A stretch of DNA of 64,000 bases from Candidatus Ferrigenium altingense (GTDB lineage: Bacteria; Pseudomonadota; Gammaproteobacteria; Burkholderiales; Gallionellaceae): NCBI GenBank assembly GCA_020621985.1, contig JAHRYS010000001.1, forward strand, positions 434,001-498,000, given 5' to 3'. The translations under genes were made by a program, and so were the position numbers. Of the stretch, positions 10,260 to 19,819 are shown piece after piece (position 1 is the first letter of the stretch; each line of letters begins with the position of its first letter). The notes under the pieces are model-generated. The model was not told where the DNA came from. It ran no database searches and was given only the letters and a program-made list of their open reading frames with translations.

Positions 10260-11564
10260 TCACTGGGTTTGAAGGCGGGGGGCTTGAAGACGGAGGGCTT
10301 GCAAATGCGCAATGCGCGTTGCGGCAGGCGGATGCGAATCGTAAAAACTGGAATACAGCGGATCGGGGGTGAGCGTCGCCGCGTTGTCCTGATACAGTTT
10401 GACCAGCGCGCTCACCATATCTGTTGCGGCGGTTTGCGTGGCGGCGTAAGCGTCGGCTTCGAATTCATGCTTGCGCGAATAAGCCGACAGCAACGGTTGC
10501 AGCACAAAGCTGAACAGCGGCAGGATCATGAAAAACAGCAGCAGCGCGAGCGCGGTGCCCGATTCTGTCGGATGGGGCGTGTTCACGCCCAGCCCCTCGT
10601 AGAACCATGCGGTCTGCATCAACTGTCCGAGCAGCCACAGGAATCCCAGGCTCATCGCAAAGGTCGCCACGATGCGTTTCAGCACATGGCGGCGCTTGAA
10701 GTGGCCAAGCTCATGCGCCAGCACCGCCTCGACTTCGTTGCCGCTCAGGCGTTCCAGCAGCGTGTCAAAAAACACGATGCGCTTGGTCTTGCCGAAGCCG
10801 GTGAAGTAGGCGTTACCGTGTGCGCTGCGCTTCGAGCCGTCCATCACGAACAGGCCGCTGGCGGTGAAGCCGCATTTGCCGAGCAGGGCCGCGATGCGCG
10901 CCTTCATCGCCTCGTCCTGCAGCGGCGTGAACTTGTTGAATAGCGGCGCGATGAACGTCGGGTAGATGAACAGGATGAGCAGGTTGAACGTCACCCACAC
11001 GCCCCACACGTACAGCCACCAGTATGACCCCATCGCGGACATCAGCCACAGTACGCCGAACAGCAGCGGCAGGCCGAGGATCGCGCCGAGCAGCAGGCCT
11101 TTCAGTGCGTCGATCAGATACAGCCGCAGGGTCATTTTGTTGAAGCCGAAACGCGCCTCGATGACGAAGGTGCGATACAGGCTGAACGGGGCTTCCAGTA
11201 GCGAGGAGAGCAGCAGCACCGCAACGATGGTCGCCACGCCCTGCGTGAGCGGCGAGCCGAAGCCGGCGTTGTTCAGTGCGGCATTGCACAGGTCGGCGAG
11301 GAACTGGATGCCGCCTCCCAAGGTAAAGGCCAGCAGCAGCGCGGCATCGAACAGGATGCCGCGCATCGCGAAACGGGTTTTGGCAGTAGTGTAATCCGCT
11401 GCTTTCTGGTGGTCGGCGAGCATGATTTTTTCGCGGAACGCCTCCGGCACTGCGGCGCGATGCGCGGCGATATGCGCCAGGTGGTGGCGTGCCAGCCACA
11501 GCTTGGCGAGCGAGGTGAATGCCAATGCGATGACGAAAATAAAGGTAAATTGCGTTGCAGTCAT
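10260..11564 (-). CDS. M48 family metallopeptidase (Ste24/CAAX protease-like)
   Basis: HELGH zinc motif (VLAHELGHFKRRHVLKR), multiple TM segments, second Glu ligand in EFEADAYA. Confidence 0.92.
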   Translation of the reverse strand: MTATQFTFIFVIALAFTSLAKLWLARHHLAHIAAHRAAVPEAFREKIMLADHQKAADYTTAKTRFAMRGILFDAALLLAFTLGGGIQFLADLCNAALNNAGFGSPLTQGVATIVAVLLLSSLLEAPFSLYRTFVIEARFGFNKMTLRLYLIDALKGLLLGAILGLPLLFGVLWLMSAMGSYWWLYVWGVWVTFNLLILFIYPTFIAPLFNKFTPLQDEAMKARIAALLGKCGFTASGLFVMDGSKRSAHGNAYFTGFGKTKRIVFFDTLLERLSGNEVEAVLAHELGHFKRRHVLKRIVATFAMSLGFLWLLGQLMQTAWFYEGLGVNTPHPTESGTALALLLFFMILPLFSFVLQPLLSAYSRKHEFEADAYAATQTAATDMVSALVKLYQDNAATLTPDPLYSSFYDSHPPAATRIAHLQALRLQAPRLQTQ

Positions 11565-11693
11565 GGAGGTATCAATTTGGAAAAAGTATTTCACCACGAA
11601 AAACTACAGAGATCACGAAGATTTTTCAGCGGGCTACATACCGTTTGATGCCGCCCATAAGGTGATTGGCGCTCTCGAAATAATCTTCTATTT

Positions 11694-11757
11694 TTCTTCG
11701 TGCTCTTCGTGCTCTTCGTGCTCTTCGTGCTCTTCGTGCTCTTCGTGCACTTCGTGG
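11694..11757. repeat. Tandem 9-bp repeat (CTCTTCGTG)n between the M48 protease gene and orn
   Basis: About 6 near-perfect CTCTTCGTG units ending in CACTTCGTGG; inverse-related motif CACGAA... at about 11592-11622. Confidence 0.9.
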
Positions 11758-11851
11758 TTCAACTGCCGTTCAAGGATCAATCCGGTTTTCGTGAGAGGCG
11801 CGCTTGTGACACAATACGCGCCTTATCGTTCACATTTAAGACGCGCGAATT

Positions 11852-12397
11852 ATGGCACAAAACCCAAACCACCTTGTCTGGATAGACATGGAAATGTCCG
11901 GCCTATTCCCGGATACCGATCGCGTGATTGAAGTCGCGCTGGTGATTACCGACAGCAACCTGGAAACCATCGCCGAGGCGCCGGTGCTGGTGGTGCATCA
12001 GCCCGACAGCGTGCTGGACGGCATGGATGCATGGAACAAATCCACCCACGGCAAGTCCGGCCTGATCGACAAGGTGAAAGCCTCCTTGCTGGACGAGGCC
12101 ACGGTCGAAGCGCAGATGGTCGAGTTCCTCAAGGAATATGTGCCGCCCCGCATCTCGCCGATGTGCGGCAACTCGATTTGCCAGGATCGGCGCTTCCTGG
12201 CGCGCTGGATGCCGAAACTGGAGGATTACTTCCATTACCGCAACCTGGACGTCAGCACCGTCAAGGAACTTGCCAAACGCTGGAAACCGGAAGTGGCGCA
12301 GGGTATAAAAAAACACAACAAGCATGAGGCCCTGGCCGACATCTACGAATCCATTGCCGAGATGCGCCACTACCGCGAGCATTTCTTCAATCCGTAG
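11852..12397 (+). CDS. orn: Oligoribonuclease
   Basis: [30 protein letters not shown]...[16 protein letters not shown]...[13 protein letters not shown]. Confidence 0.95.
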   Translation: MAQNPNHLVWIDMEMSGLFPDTDRVIEVALVITDSNLETIAEAPVLVVHQPDSVLDGMDAWNKSTHGKSGLIDKVKASLLDEATVEAQMVEFLKEYVPPRISPMCGNSICQDRRFLARWMPKLEDYFHYRNLDVSTVKELAKRWKPEVAQGIKKHNKHEALADIYESIAEMRHYREHFFNP

Positions 12398-12422
12398 CCA
12401 GTTCTATTCTGAAACCTTTGTT

Positions 12423-12556
12423 AGCCACAGATTTGCACGGATAAACACGGATAAAATATTTCGTTAACAAAGGTTGGTATTTCATCCGAACGGTATTGGA
12501 AATGGCCGGGGCAACCCATTGTTCATCTGTGTCAATCCGTGTTCATCCGTGGCTCA
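12423..12556. repeat. Long imperfect inverted repeat of the AGCCACAGAT..CACGGAT family
   Basis: Left arm AGCCACAGATTTGCACGGATAAACACGGAT; right arm ATCTGTGTCAATCCGTGTTCATCCGTGGCT. Confidence 0.85.
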
Positions 12557-12585
12557 ACTGCGTTTTACAGGATTGGCTGCCTCGC

Positions 12586-14928
12586 TCAAGTCTTATGCTT
12601 GATGGCCAGTACCGCCTGGTTGCGCAGGGTGCGCAGCAGCGATAGTTGCTGCTGTGATATGTTGAGACTGTTGGATTCAAGCATGTCCGCATAAAACAGG
12701 CCGATTGCCTTGCCATTCAGCATCAGCGGCAGCAGGATGAAGCAGGGCGCATTGACTGCGTCTCTATACCAATCGGGAATCTTGTCGGCGATGTTAAGCG
12801 CGTAAATATCCGCAATCGAAATATCCAGGCCTTTTTCGATCGACAGGTGAAATACATCCGGCATGAATTGCAGGGGAAAACGGAAGCGCGGAATCGCCTC
12901 GTTGATCCCTGCGCCGAATCCGAACCGTGCGACCATGGCGCCCAGTTTGTTGTTGCGGATCATGATCAGGGCGCGATTGAATCCCATCCCGCGGTATATG
13001 GATTCCAAAACCATCTGCAAGATATCGTTAAGCTTGAAGTCGCCCACCATGGAGTTCGTCACATCCTGTATGCCGGCACTGAGTATTGCATCGGGATCGA
13101 GCATCTGGGTTGCGGTGTCTTCTCCTTCTTTTTTCGTCACCGCCTGATCCAGCCTGGTCATGCCGTCCAATCCGTCTTTCTCTTTTGCCTGGCCGGCTTG
13201 CAGCGAACGCCCGTTCCACTGGCGCACCCGGCTTAGCAGCGGGCTGTTGGCGGTACTGATGCCCAGCATGCCGGATCGGTTGGACAATTCATTCAGCCCG
13301 GTGTGGATGGCGCCGGATAATTCCTGGTCTGATATTTTGATCGCATCGCCGTAGCGCGCAGCCAGATCAACCAGTGATTCCTGCTTGTTCTGGATATTGG
13401 ATGACGCGGAAATTTCGCACAATTCGTTGGCGAGGTTGACCGTTATGGACAGCTGATCCAGTTCGCCGTGTGCGGGTTTGATTTTTTCGCCGGACAGCTT
13501 GCGCATCCCGGCAATCAGCCGGGGCGGAAAATTCCAGCTGCGCACCACGCCCAATCCCAAGTCAGGGTAGGAAATACCCAGTATCCTGATGGCGGCTTCC
13601 TCCTCGCTTTCCCCTTGCGCTATCAGGTGGGAGATTTCTTGGCTTTCCTCGAAAAAATAATAGATGGCCAGCATTCTGCCCATGTTGTGGAACATGGAGC
13701 AGACCATCGCTTCCTCGATGTCGCAGATGTCGTGCCGCGCCGACAATTGCGCGGCGACAACGCCGGAGAAGACCGCCTTGACGATCTCCTCCTTGAGTTG
13801 CACCGCCTGTGGCCTGTTTTGCAGGAATTCCAGCAGGATCAGCGACGTCGCAATATTGCGCACCGTTTCAAAGCCGAGGATGACCACGGCCTTGGAAATG
13901 GTATTGATGCTGCCGCCAAATTGCCCGTAAGAGGCGGCATTGACCAGTTTCAGCAGTTTATTGGTAAGGGCGAGATCGTGCAGGATCGTGCCGGCAAGCT
14001 TGCTGGTGCTTGCCGACTCCGACGAGACGATCTGGTTGATTTCGGAAATGATGCCGGACAGGGCGGGGAAATCCTGTTTGCTGCGCATGCGCTGGAGCAG
14101 GAATTCGGTGGCCGCATCGCGTGTCTCGCTGAGGTATTCTTGTAGTTCCTGTTTCATGGCGTTCGCGCTCGAGTAGCGCCCGGCCGGTTTTTTTGCCACG
14201 GCCTTGATGATGAGCGCTTCCAGTTTTTCATCCACCTGCTCATTGTGGGTCGATGGCGCGGCGATCTGCTCGTGTGCCGCGCGATTCAGTACCTCATACA
14301 TGTTGTCGCCGCCGACCGCGAATTTACCGGTCACCATCTCGTAGAGCACCGTGCCGAGAGAATAGATGTCCGAAAGAAAATCGCCGTGCTGCCCGGAAAT
14401 AATCTCGGGAGCTACATAGCGAGGCGAGCCGCTCAGGGGGGTACCGATGATGGTTTGTTCGTGATCGCCGGCTGTCGTCGCCAGGCCGAAATCCATTACC
14501 ATCGGTGTGCCGTTCTTGGCGATCATGATATTGGCCGGCTTCATGTCCAGATGGGATATGCCTTGCGCGTGCGCATAAGCAAGGCCTTCCAGCACACCGA
14601 TGGTTATTTCCGCCGCCCGCATAAACGGCAGGGTCTTTTCCTGTTTCAGCAATTGGGCGAGGGTTTTTCCCTCGACATAGGCATAAACCAGATAAGGGGT
14701 GCCCTGGTATTCACCGGAATCGTACAGGGTGATGATGTTGGGATGCTGAAGCTTGCTGACGATGCGCGCTTCGTGAATCAGCTGTTCTGTTTTGTGGCCA
14801 AGCTTGAGCAGTGTTTTGATGGCGACCCGCCGGTCAAGCTGTGGGTCGTATGCAAGATATACCGCTCCCTGTCCGCCTCTGCCGAGCTCACTCAGGATTT
14901 CAAAACGGCCGATCAGTTGTCCGGGCAT
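12586..14928 (-). CDS. Ser/Thr protein kinase-HDOD-GAF multidomain protein
   Basis: Hanks kinase motifs VAIKTLL, HLDMKPANIMI, MDFGLA; HDOD-like SKLAGTILHDLALTNKLLKLVNAASYG; C-terminal GAF-like region. Confidence 0.88.
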   Translation of the reverse strand: MPGQLIGRFEILSELGRGGQGAVYLAYDPQLDRRVAIKTLLKLGHKTEQLIHEARIVSKLQHPNIITLYDSGEYQGTPYLVYAYVEGKTLAQLLKQEKTLPFMRAAEITIGVLEGLAYAHAQGISHLDMKPANIMIAKNGTPMVMDFGLATTAGDHEQTIIGTPLSGSPRYVAPEIISGQHGDFLSDIYSLGTVLYEMVTGKFAVGGDNMYEVLNRAAHEQIAAPSTHNEQVDEKLEALIIKAVAKKPAGRYSSANAMKQELQEYLSETRDAATEFLLQRMRSKQDFPALSGIISEINQIVSSESASTSKLAGTILHDLALTNKLLKLVNAASYGQFGGSINTISKAVVILGFETVRNIATSLILLEFLQNRPQAVQLKEEIVKAVFSGVVAAQLSARHDICDIEEAMVCSMFHNMGRMLAIYYFFEESQEISHLIAQGESEEEAAIRILGISYPDLGLGVVRSWNFPPRLIAGMRKLSGEKIKPAHGELDQLSITVNLANELCEISASSNIQNKQESLVDLAARYGDAIKISDQELSGAIHTGLNELSNRSGMLGISTANSPLLSRVRQWNGRSLQAGQAKEKDGLDGMTRLDQAVTKKEGEDTATQMLDPDAILSAGIQDVTNSMVGDFKLNDILQMVLESIYRGMGFNRALIMIRNNKLGAMVARFGFGAGINEAIPRFRFPLQFMPDVFHLSIEKGLDISIADIYALNIADKIPDWYRDAVNAPCFILLPLMLNGKAIGLFYADMLESNSLNISQQQLSLLRTLRNQAVLAIKHKT

Positions 14929-15193
14929 GGTTAATAAAAATTAGATATAAACGGAAAGATATTTTTGATTAACGCGTTGGGTATGAGCGTGTTTCGCCTG
15001 TGAAATCGGGGATATCGTCCCGGCGCCAAACGGGGTTATTCTACACCAGGTCGCGCCATTTCTTGCCGCACGGTTTCCGGGCGGCACAAACCGTTTCGCC
15101 AAAAAGTATAAAATGCGGCAGCCGGTGCGATTGCATTTTTTCGATGGCATCAATTTTCATTTCAACAATTTTACGTTGCGGGAGATTTAAACT

Positions 15194-15697
15194 ATGCAGG
15201 AATCGCCATATCTGGAGGGCAATGGATTTCTCATGGAGAAACTGCAACACCTTCCTTTCCTCGGCTCGGTAAGTGAAAAATATATCAAGGATATCCTGCG
15301 CTTCAGCAAAATAAGGAAATTTGATGACGGGGAAATCATTACCAAGGAAAAGTCCTATGATAATTGGGTCTATATCCTGTTTTCCGGCGCGGTGAAGATT
15401 GAAAAGAACGGGAAGGAAATCGCCAGGCTCGATGAAATTGGCAATACTTTTGGCGAGCTTGCGGCCATTGATGGAAAGATGCGCTCCGCGTCCGTTGAGG
15501 CGATCGGCCCGACGGTCTGCCTCGCCATCGATACTTCCTTCATGAATGAAACGGCGGAGCCACTTGAACAGGCGCTTTTTGTGTCCGTTCTGTACAAACT
15601 CTTTGCCGAGGTTATGGCTCAGCGTCTGCGTTCCACCAATGATGAGCTCATCAGGGTGCGCTCGGAGCTTGAAACGCTGAAAGGAGATAAAGGCTGA
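15194..15697 (+). CDS. Cyclic nucleotide-binding (CRP/FNR sensor-like) domain protein
   Basis: FDDGEIITKEKSYDNWVYILFSGAVKIEKNGKEIARLDEIGNTFGELAAIDGKMRSASVEA; no HTH seen; divergent from the kinase gene. Confidence 0.8.
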   Translation: MQESPYLEGNGFLMEKLQHLPFLGSVSEKYIKDILRFSKIRKFDDGEIITKEKSYDNWVYILFSGAVKIEKNGKEIARLDEIGNTFGELAAIDGKMRSASVEAIGPTVCLAIDTSFMNETAEPLEQALFVSVLYKLFAEVMAQRLRSTNDELIRVRSELETLKGDKG

Positions 15698-15791
15698 CCG
15701 TGAAAGGCGGTTGGTTTAATCGTCCGTAGCAAACAAACTCCGCGCCCGCGCGGTAAGGCCTGCGCAAATAACCAGAGCGACTGGGACAGCG

Positions 15792-16292
15792 TTAACGGCT
15801 CCAGTTGACGCGCAGCAGGTTTTGCTCCGGGTTGTAGTGGAACTCCAGTTCGCCTTGGTAGGCATGGTGCAATGCCTCGCCGATACCGCGCGCCAGATGG
15901 ATGTCGGTGGTGGTTATCAGGCTGCCGTGTTCCGTCTTCTCGATATCCATGATGCGCTGCAACGGATGCTCGGTTTTTTCATGCGCTTCACGATGCCGTA
16001 TCAGTTGCAGGATTTCCGGTTCGTGTGCGGCGAGAAATTTCCCCGACAGCGACACATATCCCGCCGGAAATTTATCCCGTACCCGGTGGCATGCCGGGCA
16101 GCTCGCCTGATGCGCATCCTTCGGCTTTTCCAGCCACTGCCAGCGGCCGGCGTGGAACACCGCACCGCAGTCCGGGCAGACCGTCGGTTCGGGAAGTTTG
16201 CCCTTGGTTTGGTAAGTGTCGTGCACCGCTTCCTGCAACAGCCGGTCATGGCGGATGGGATGGAAGCCGGCGGGGTTTGATCGATTGGTCAT
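15792..16292 (-). CDS. BCAM0308-like zinc-ribbon protein
   Basis: CPDCGAVFHAGRW and CPACHRVRDKFPAGYVSLSGKFL motifs. Confidence 0.7.
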   Translation of the reverse strand: MTNRSNPAGFHPIRHDRLLQEAVHDTYQTKGKLPEPTVCPDCGAVFHAGRWQWLEKPKDAHQASCPACHRVRDKFPAGYVSLSGKFLAAHEPEILQLIRHREAHEKTEHPLQRIMDIEKTEHGSLITTTDIHLARGIGEALHHAYQGELEFHYNPEQNLLRVNWSR

Positions 16293-16403
16293 GATTGCCT
16301 CCTTAAAAGTTAATGATGCTACTTTTTCGGCTCAACTCTTGAACACTGGATTCGGTTCCAGCATTTTCAGGCTAGCACCAATTGAAACGGATTGCAGGGT
16401 TTT

Positions 16404-17222
16404 TTACCAACTCGACGCTTTGCCGTCACTTCGATCCGGCAGGCTCCACACCTCAACCCCGGCCCTCCACAATTGGGAGATTACCGGCTGCGCCTTGTCT
16501 GGCGATGCGCTGCTCCAGAAGCGCTCCGTACCGGCACGCGCCTCAGGCGACAGCAGGCCGGCATCAGCCAGCCGGCGGCGGAGTTCGCGCGCGATCGCGG
16601 CGGACGGATCGATGATCGCAACCGATGGGGCAATCTCGCGGATGAGCGGGGCGAGGAACGGGTAGTGCGTGCAGCCCAGCACGATGGTATCGGCTTGGCG
16701 CTCCAGCAACGGCAGGACATATTGCTCGAGCAACGCGCGGGTCGGGGCACCTGACAAATCGCCGGCTTCCACTTGCTCTACCAGTCCGGGGCAGGCCTGG
16801 ATCAGGATATCGACCCCGGTGCCGAACCGTGTAAACAGCCGCTCGAAATTTTCGCTGGCAAGCGTACTGCCGGTGGCCAGCACACCGATCACGCCGGATT
16901 TAGTGCTCGCCGCCGCCGGCTTGACGGCAGGCTCCATTGCCACGATCGGCAGCGGGAATCTTGCGCGCAGCGTCGCTATCGCCGCCCCGGTCGCCGTGTT
17001 GCACGCGACCACGATGGCCTTGGCGCGCTGGTTCACGAGAAAATCGACGATGGCAACCGATCGCGCCTCGATCAACTGGCCGGGTTTGTCGCCATACGGC
17101 GCATACCCGGAATCCGCCACATACAGCAGGTCTTCGCCCGGCAGCTCGCGGCGGATTTCGCGCAGCACCGACAATCCGCCGACACCGGAATCGAAAACGC
17201 CTATGGGGTTTGCGGCGGTCAT
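16404..17222 (-). CDS. murI: Glutamate racemase
   Basis: IGVFDSGVGGLSVLREIRRELP, VVACNTATG, VLGCTHYPFL. Confidence 0.95.
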   Translation of the reverse strand: MTAANPIGVFDSGVGGLSVLREIRRELPGEDLLYVADSGYAPYGDKPGQLIEARSVAIVDFLVNQRAKAIVVACNTATGAAIATLRARFPLPIVAMEPAVKPAAASTKSGVIGVLATGSTLASENFERLFTRFGTGVDILIQACPGLVEQVEAGDLSGAPTRALLEQYVLPLLERQADTIVLGCTHYPFLAPLIREIAPSVAIIDPSAAIARELRRRLADAGLLSPEARAGTERFWSSASPDKAQPVISQLWRAGVEVWSLPDRSDGKASSW

Positions 17223-17250
17223 TTTCAGGAAGCTGTTTCTTGTCAAATGT

Positions 17251-17307
17251 AGCGTGCGCCGTGCGCACGGTTTATGAATTATGTCGTGCGCACGGCGCAC
17301 GCTACGC
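17251..17307. repeat. 20-bp perfect inverted repeat (GTAGCGTGCGCCGTGCGCAC)
   Basis: GTAGCGTGCGCCGTGCGCAC-N17-GTGCGCACGGCGCACGCTAC upstream of murI. Confidence 0.85.
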
Positions 17308-17348
17308 TGGCGACGAACTGCTGGATTTCGTGTTTCCTGGTGCGGTCG

Positions 17349-17552
17349 CTACAGACCGCGTTTCCTGCGCGAGGAAACCTGCTCGCCGCCAACTCCCCAG
17401 TTGTCCGTGGGAACCTCGTCGATAACGACCATGGTTGTTGCCGGGTTCTTGCCGAGGACATCCTTGAGCAGATTGGTCACGCCCTCGATGAGCTTGGCCT
17501 TCTGCTCGGAGGTGACTCCTTCTTCGGTGATCTTGATGTTGACGTATGGCAT
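17349..17552 (-). CDS. 4-oxalocrotonate tautomerase family protein
   Basis: MPYVNIKITEEGVTSEQKAKLIEGVTNLLKDVLGKNPATTMVVIDEVPTDNWGVGGE; Pro1 after Met. Confidence 0.9.
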   Translation of the reverse strand: MPYVNIKITEEGVTSEQKAKLIEGVTNLLKDVLGKNPATTMVVIDEVPTDNWGVGGEQVSSRRKRGL

Positions 17553-17687
17553 GGTGATTGCTCCAGTGAACGTTTGAGTTAAAACTCCGTAGGGCGCAAT
17601 AACCAACGGGCATTGCGCCGTATGCATCTTTGAAACCATCCGGTGCAATGCGCTACGCTTATTGCACCCTACGCGGGCTGCCCTGAG

Positions 17688-18308
17688 CTAGCTATGAACC
17701 TTGCGGCAATAACAATAAACAAACTGCTGGATTGTGCCGGACGGGGTGTGGTGCGCCTCCTTTTCATGTTCGACAAGCAGAAAAGCGTCTCCAAATTCAG
17801 CGTGCAGGGTTTCGGGTTGGTATCTCATCACTGGCAGGCCGCTGCATTTATCCGGGCCATCTTCGGCGAAGGTGGCAACGATCACATGACCACCCGGGCG
17901 AACTGCACGCATGACCCGCTCGACATAAGCATGGCGGTCAGCCGGGTCAGTCAGGAAATGGAATACTGCGCGGTCATGCCAAATATCGAACCGGTGTACG
18001 GGAAACTCCGCGCGAGTAATATCGCCTTCCATCCAGTGCACGTCATCCGCATGCTTGCCTAAACGCTGCTTTGCGACAACAAGCGCCGCTGATGAGAGGT
18101 CAAGCACTGTCAGGTCGGTATAGCCTTCCGCGGCAAGGTCATCCGCCAGTCTCGAAGCCCCGCCGCCTACATCGATGATGGCCGCATCTTTGCCAAGCCT
18201 TGTGTTGTGGATGAGCCGTAGGGATTGATCGGCATGTTCCTGAAACCAGCTAACAGAGTCGGGTGTCTTGATGGTATATATCCGTTCCCAATGTTGCTTG
18301 CTATCCAT
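17688..18308 (-). CDS. Class I SAM-dependent methyltransferase
   Basis: AAIIDVGGGASRLADDLAAEGYTDLTVLDLS motif I/post I. Confidence 0.88.
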   Translation of the reverse strand: MDSKQHWERIYTIKTPDSVSWFQEHADQSLRLIHNTRLGKDAAIIDVGGGASRLADDLAAEGYTDLTVLDLSSAALVVAKQRLGKHADDVHWMEGDITRAEFPVHRFDIWHDRAVFHFLTDPADRHAYVERVMRAVRPGGHVIVATFAEDGPDKCSGLPVMRYQPETLHAEFGDAFLLVEHEKEAHHTPSGTIQQFVYCYCRKVHS

Positions 18309-18320
18309 GCCTGAATCTCC

Positions 18321-18641
18321 TTAAAAGCTCAGCACTTTGTCCGAATCTCTGATCAGAGCGTGCAAATCCTGCATCGTGGAGACCGGGCAAATATCTGATC
18401 CTTCAGACTGGCGTATTTTCAGGCAAGTGCCGCAAGCCAGAATTGAACCGCCAGCCTCCGAAAAGCCGCGCATCTGGCCAATGACATCAAACTTGTCGCT
18501 TTCTAATGACTCGGCCTCGACACCCTTGCCGAGCAAAAAGACTGAAACCGCATCTCCTTGCTTACGAGAAAATACGCCGAGCCGGAAAGCGTTCCAGACG
18601 GTTTCCGCGTCATTTGAATAGATGACGATCCCCAGTTTCAT
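18321..18641 (-). CDS. DsrE family protein
   Basis: [42 protein letters not shown]...[15 protein letters not shown] overlaps the hemH stop. Confidence 0.85.
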   Translation of the reverse strand: MKLGIVIYSNDAETVWNAFRLGVFSRKQGDAVSVFLLGKGVEAESLESDKFDVIGQMRGFSEAGGSILACGTCLKIRQSEGSDICPVSTMQDLHALIRDSDKVLSF

Positions 18642-19726
18642 TTTTTCGCCCCCATCCCCAGTGCGCGCAGCCTGCCTTGTTCCAGCTCCGCCGCATCCGG
18701 TTCGATCAGCCAACCGTGCAAATTATCCAGCACCAGGCCGGTCAGCGCGTGCAGCCAGTCGTTGCGGTCGTTGAGGCAGGGGATGTAGTGGTATTCGCCG
18801 CCGCCCGCGCGCTGAAATTCTTCCTTGCCTTCCAGCGCGATTTCTTCCAGCGTCTCCAGACAGTCGGCGACGAAACCGGGGCAGACCACGTCGAGGCGTT
18901 TGACCTTTTGTTTGCCGAGTTCCTTCAGCGTGGCGGCGGTGTAGGGTTTGAGCCATTCTGCATTGCCGAGGCGCGACTGGAAGCTGATGGCGTACTGTCC
19001 GGCTTTCAGGCCGAGCTCCTGTGCCAGCAGGCGGCCGGTTTTCTGGCATTCGCAGTGGTAGGGGTCGCCCTTGTCCAGCGTGTATTCCGGCAGGCCGTGG
19101 AAGCTCATCAGCAGCTTTTCCGGTCGGCCGTGTTTCATCCAGTAGTCGTTGATGCTGTTCGCCAATGCCTTGATGTAGCCGGGGTGGTCGTGGAAATTCC
19201 GGATGGTGCGCAGCGCGGGCATGTTGCGCATCTGTTGCAACTCGTCGAATACGATGTCGCATACCGTGGCGGTGGTGCTGGCGGCGTATTGCGGATACAT
19301 CGGCACGACCAGGATGCGCTGGCAGTTCTGCGCCTTGAGTTTTGCCAGCACGCTGGGAATGGAAGGGTTGCCGTAGCGCATCGCGTAGTCCACCACGAAC
19401 GGCGCTTTGGTGCGCTGGCTCAGATAGCCTTGCAGCAGTGCAGTTTGCTTTTCGGTATAGACGCGCAATGGCGAACCTTCCTTCAGCCACACCTTGGCAT
19501 ATTTCGCGGCAGATTTTTTCGGGCGCGTATTGAGGATGATGCCGTTGAGTATCAGCCACCAGAGGGCGCGCGGCATTTCCACCACGCGCGGGTCGCTCAG
19601 GAATTCTTTCAGATAGCGGCGCACGGCATCCGGCGTGGGTGCATCCGGCGTGCCGAGGTTGACCAGCAGGATGCCGGTTTTTTCTGGGGCGCCGTGAGAG
19701 AAATCAGGTTCGGTCTGGTAGTTCAT
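18638..19726 (-). CDS. hemH: Ferrochelatase
   Basis: [72 protein letters not shown]. Confidence 0.95.
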   Translation of the reverse strand: MNYQTEPDFSHGAPEKTGILLVNLGTPDAPTPDAVRRYLKEFLSDPRVVEMPRALWWLILNGIILNTRPKKSAAKYAKVWLKEGSPLRVYTEKQTALLQGYLSQRTKAPFVVDYAMRYGNPSIPSVLAKLKAQNCQRILVVPMYPQYAASTTATVCDIVFDELQQMRNMPALRTIRNFHDHPGYIKALANSINDYWMKHGRPEKLLMSFHGLPEYTLDKGDPYHCECQKTGRLLAQELGLKAGQYAISFQSRLGNAEWLKPYTAATLKELGKQKVKRLDVVCPGFVADCLETLEEIALEGKEEFQRAGGGEYHYIPCLNDRNDWLHALTGLVLDNLHGWLIEPDAAELEQGRLRALGMGAKK

Positions 19727-19737
19727 AGTTATTTGAA

Positions 19738-19785
19738 AAACATATTTATCCGCAGATTACACAGATTAACGCAGATGAGATTCAT
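19738..19785. repeat. Dispersed CCGCAGATTACACAGATTAACGCAGAT repeat, single arm
   Basis: TTATCCGCAGATTACACAGATTAACGCAGATGAGATT; same family as 12423 and 56441. Confidence 0.6.
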
Positions 19786-19819
19786 TTTAATCGGCGTAAT
19801 TTGCGGACTGATTTCGGTA

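Noticed and set aside
11694-11757. Possible CRISPR array
   Set aside because: Units are only 9 bp and directly tandem, with no spacers
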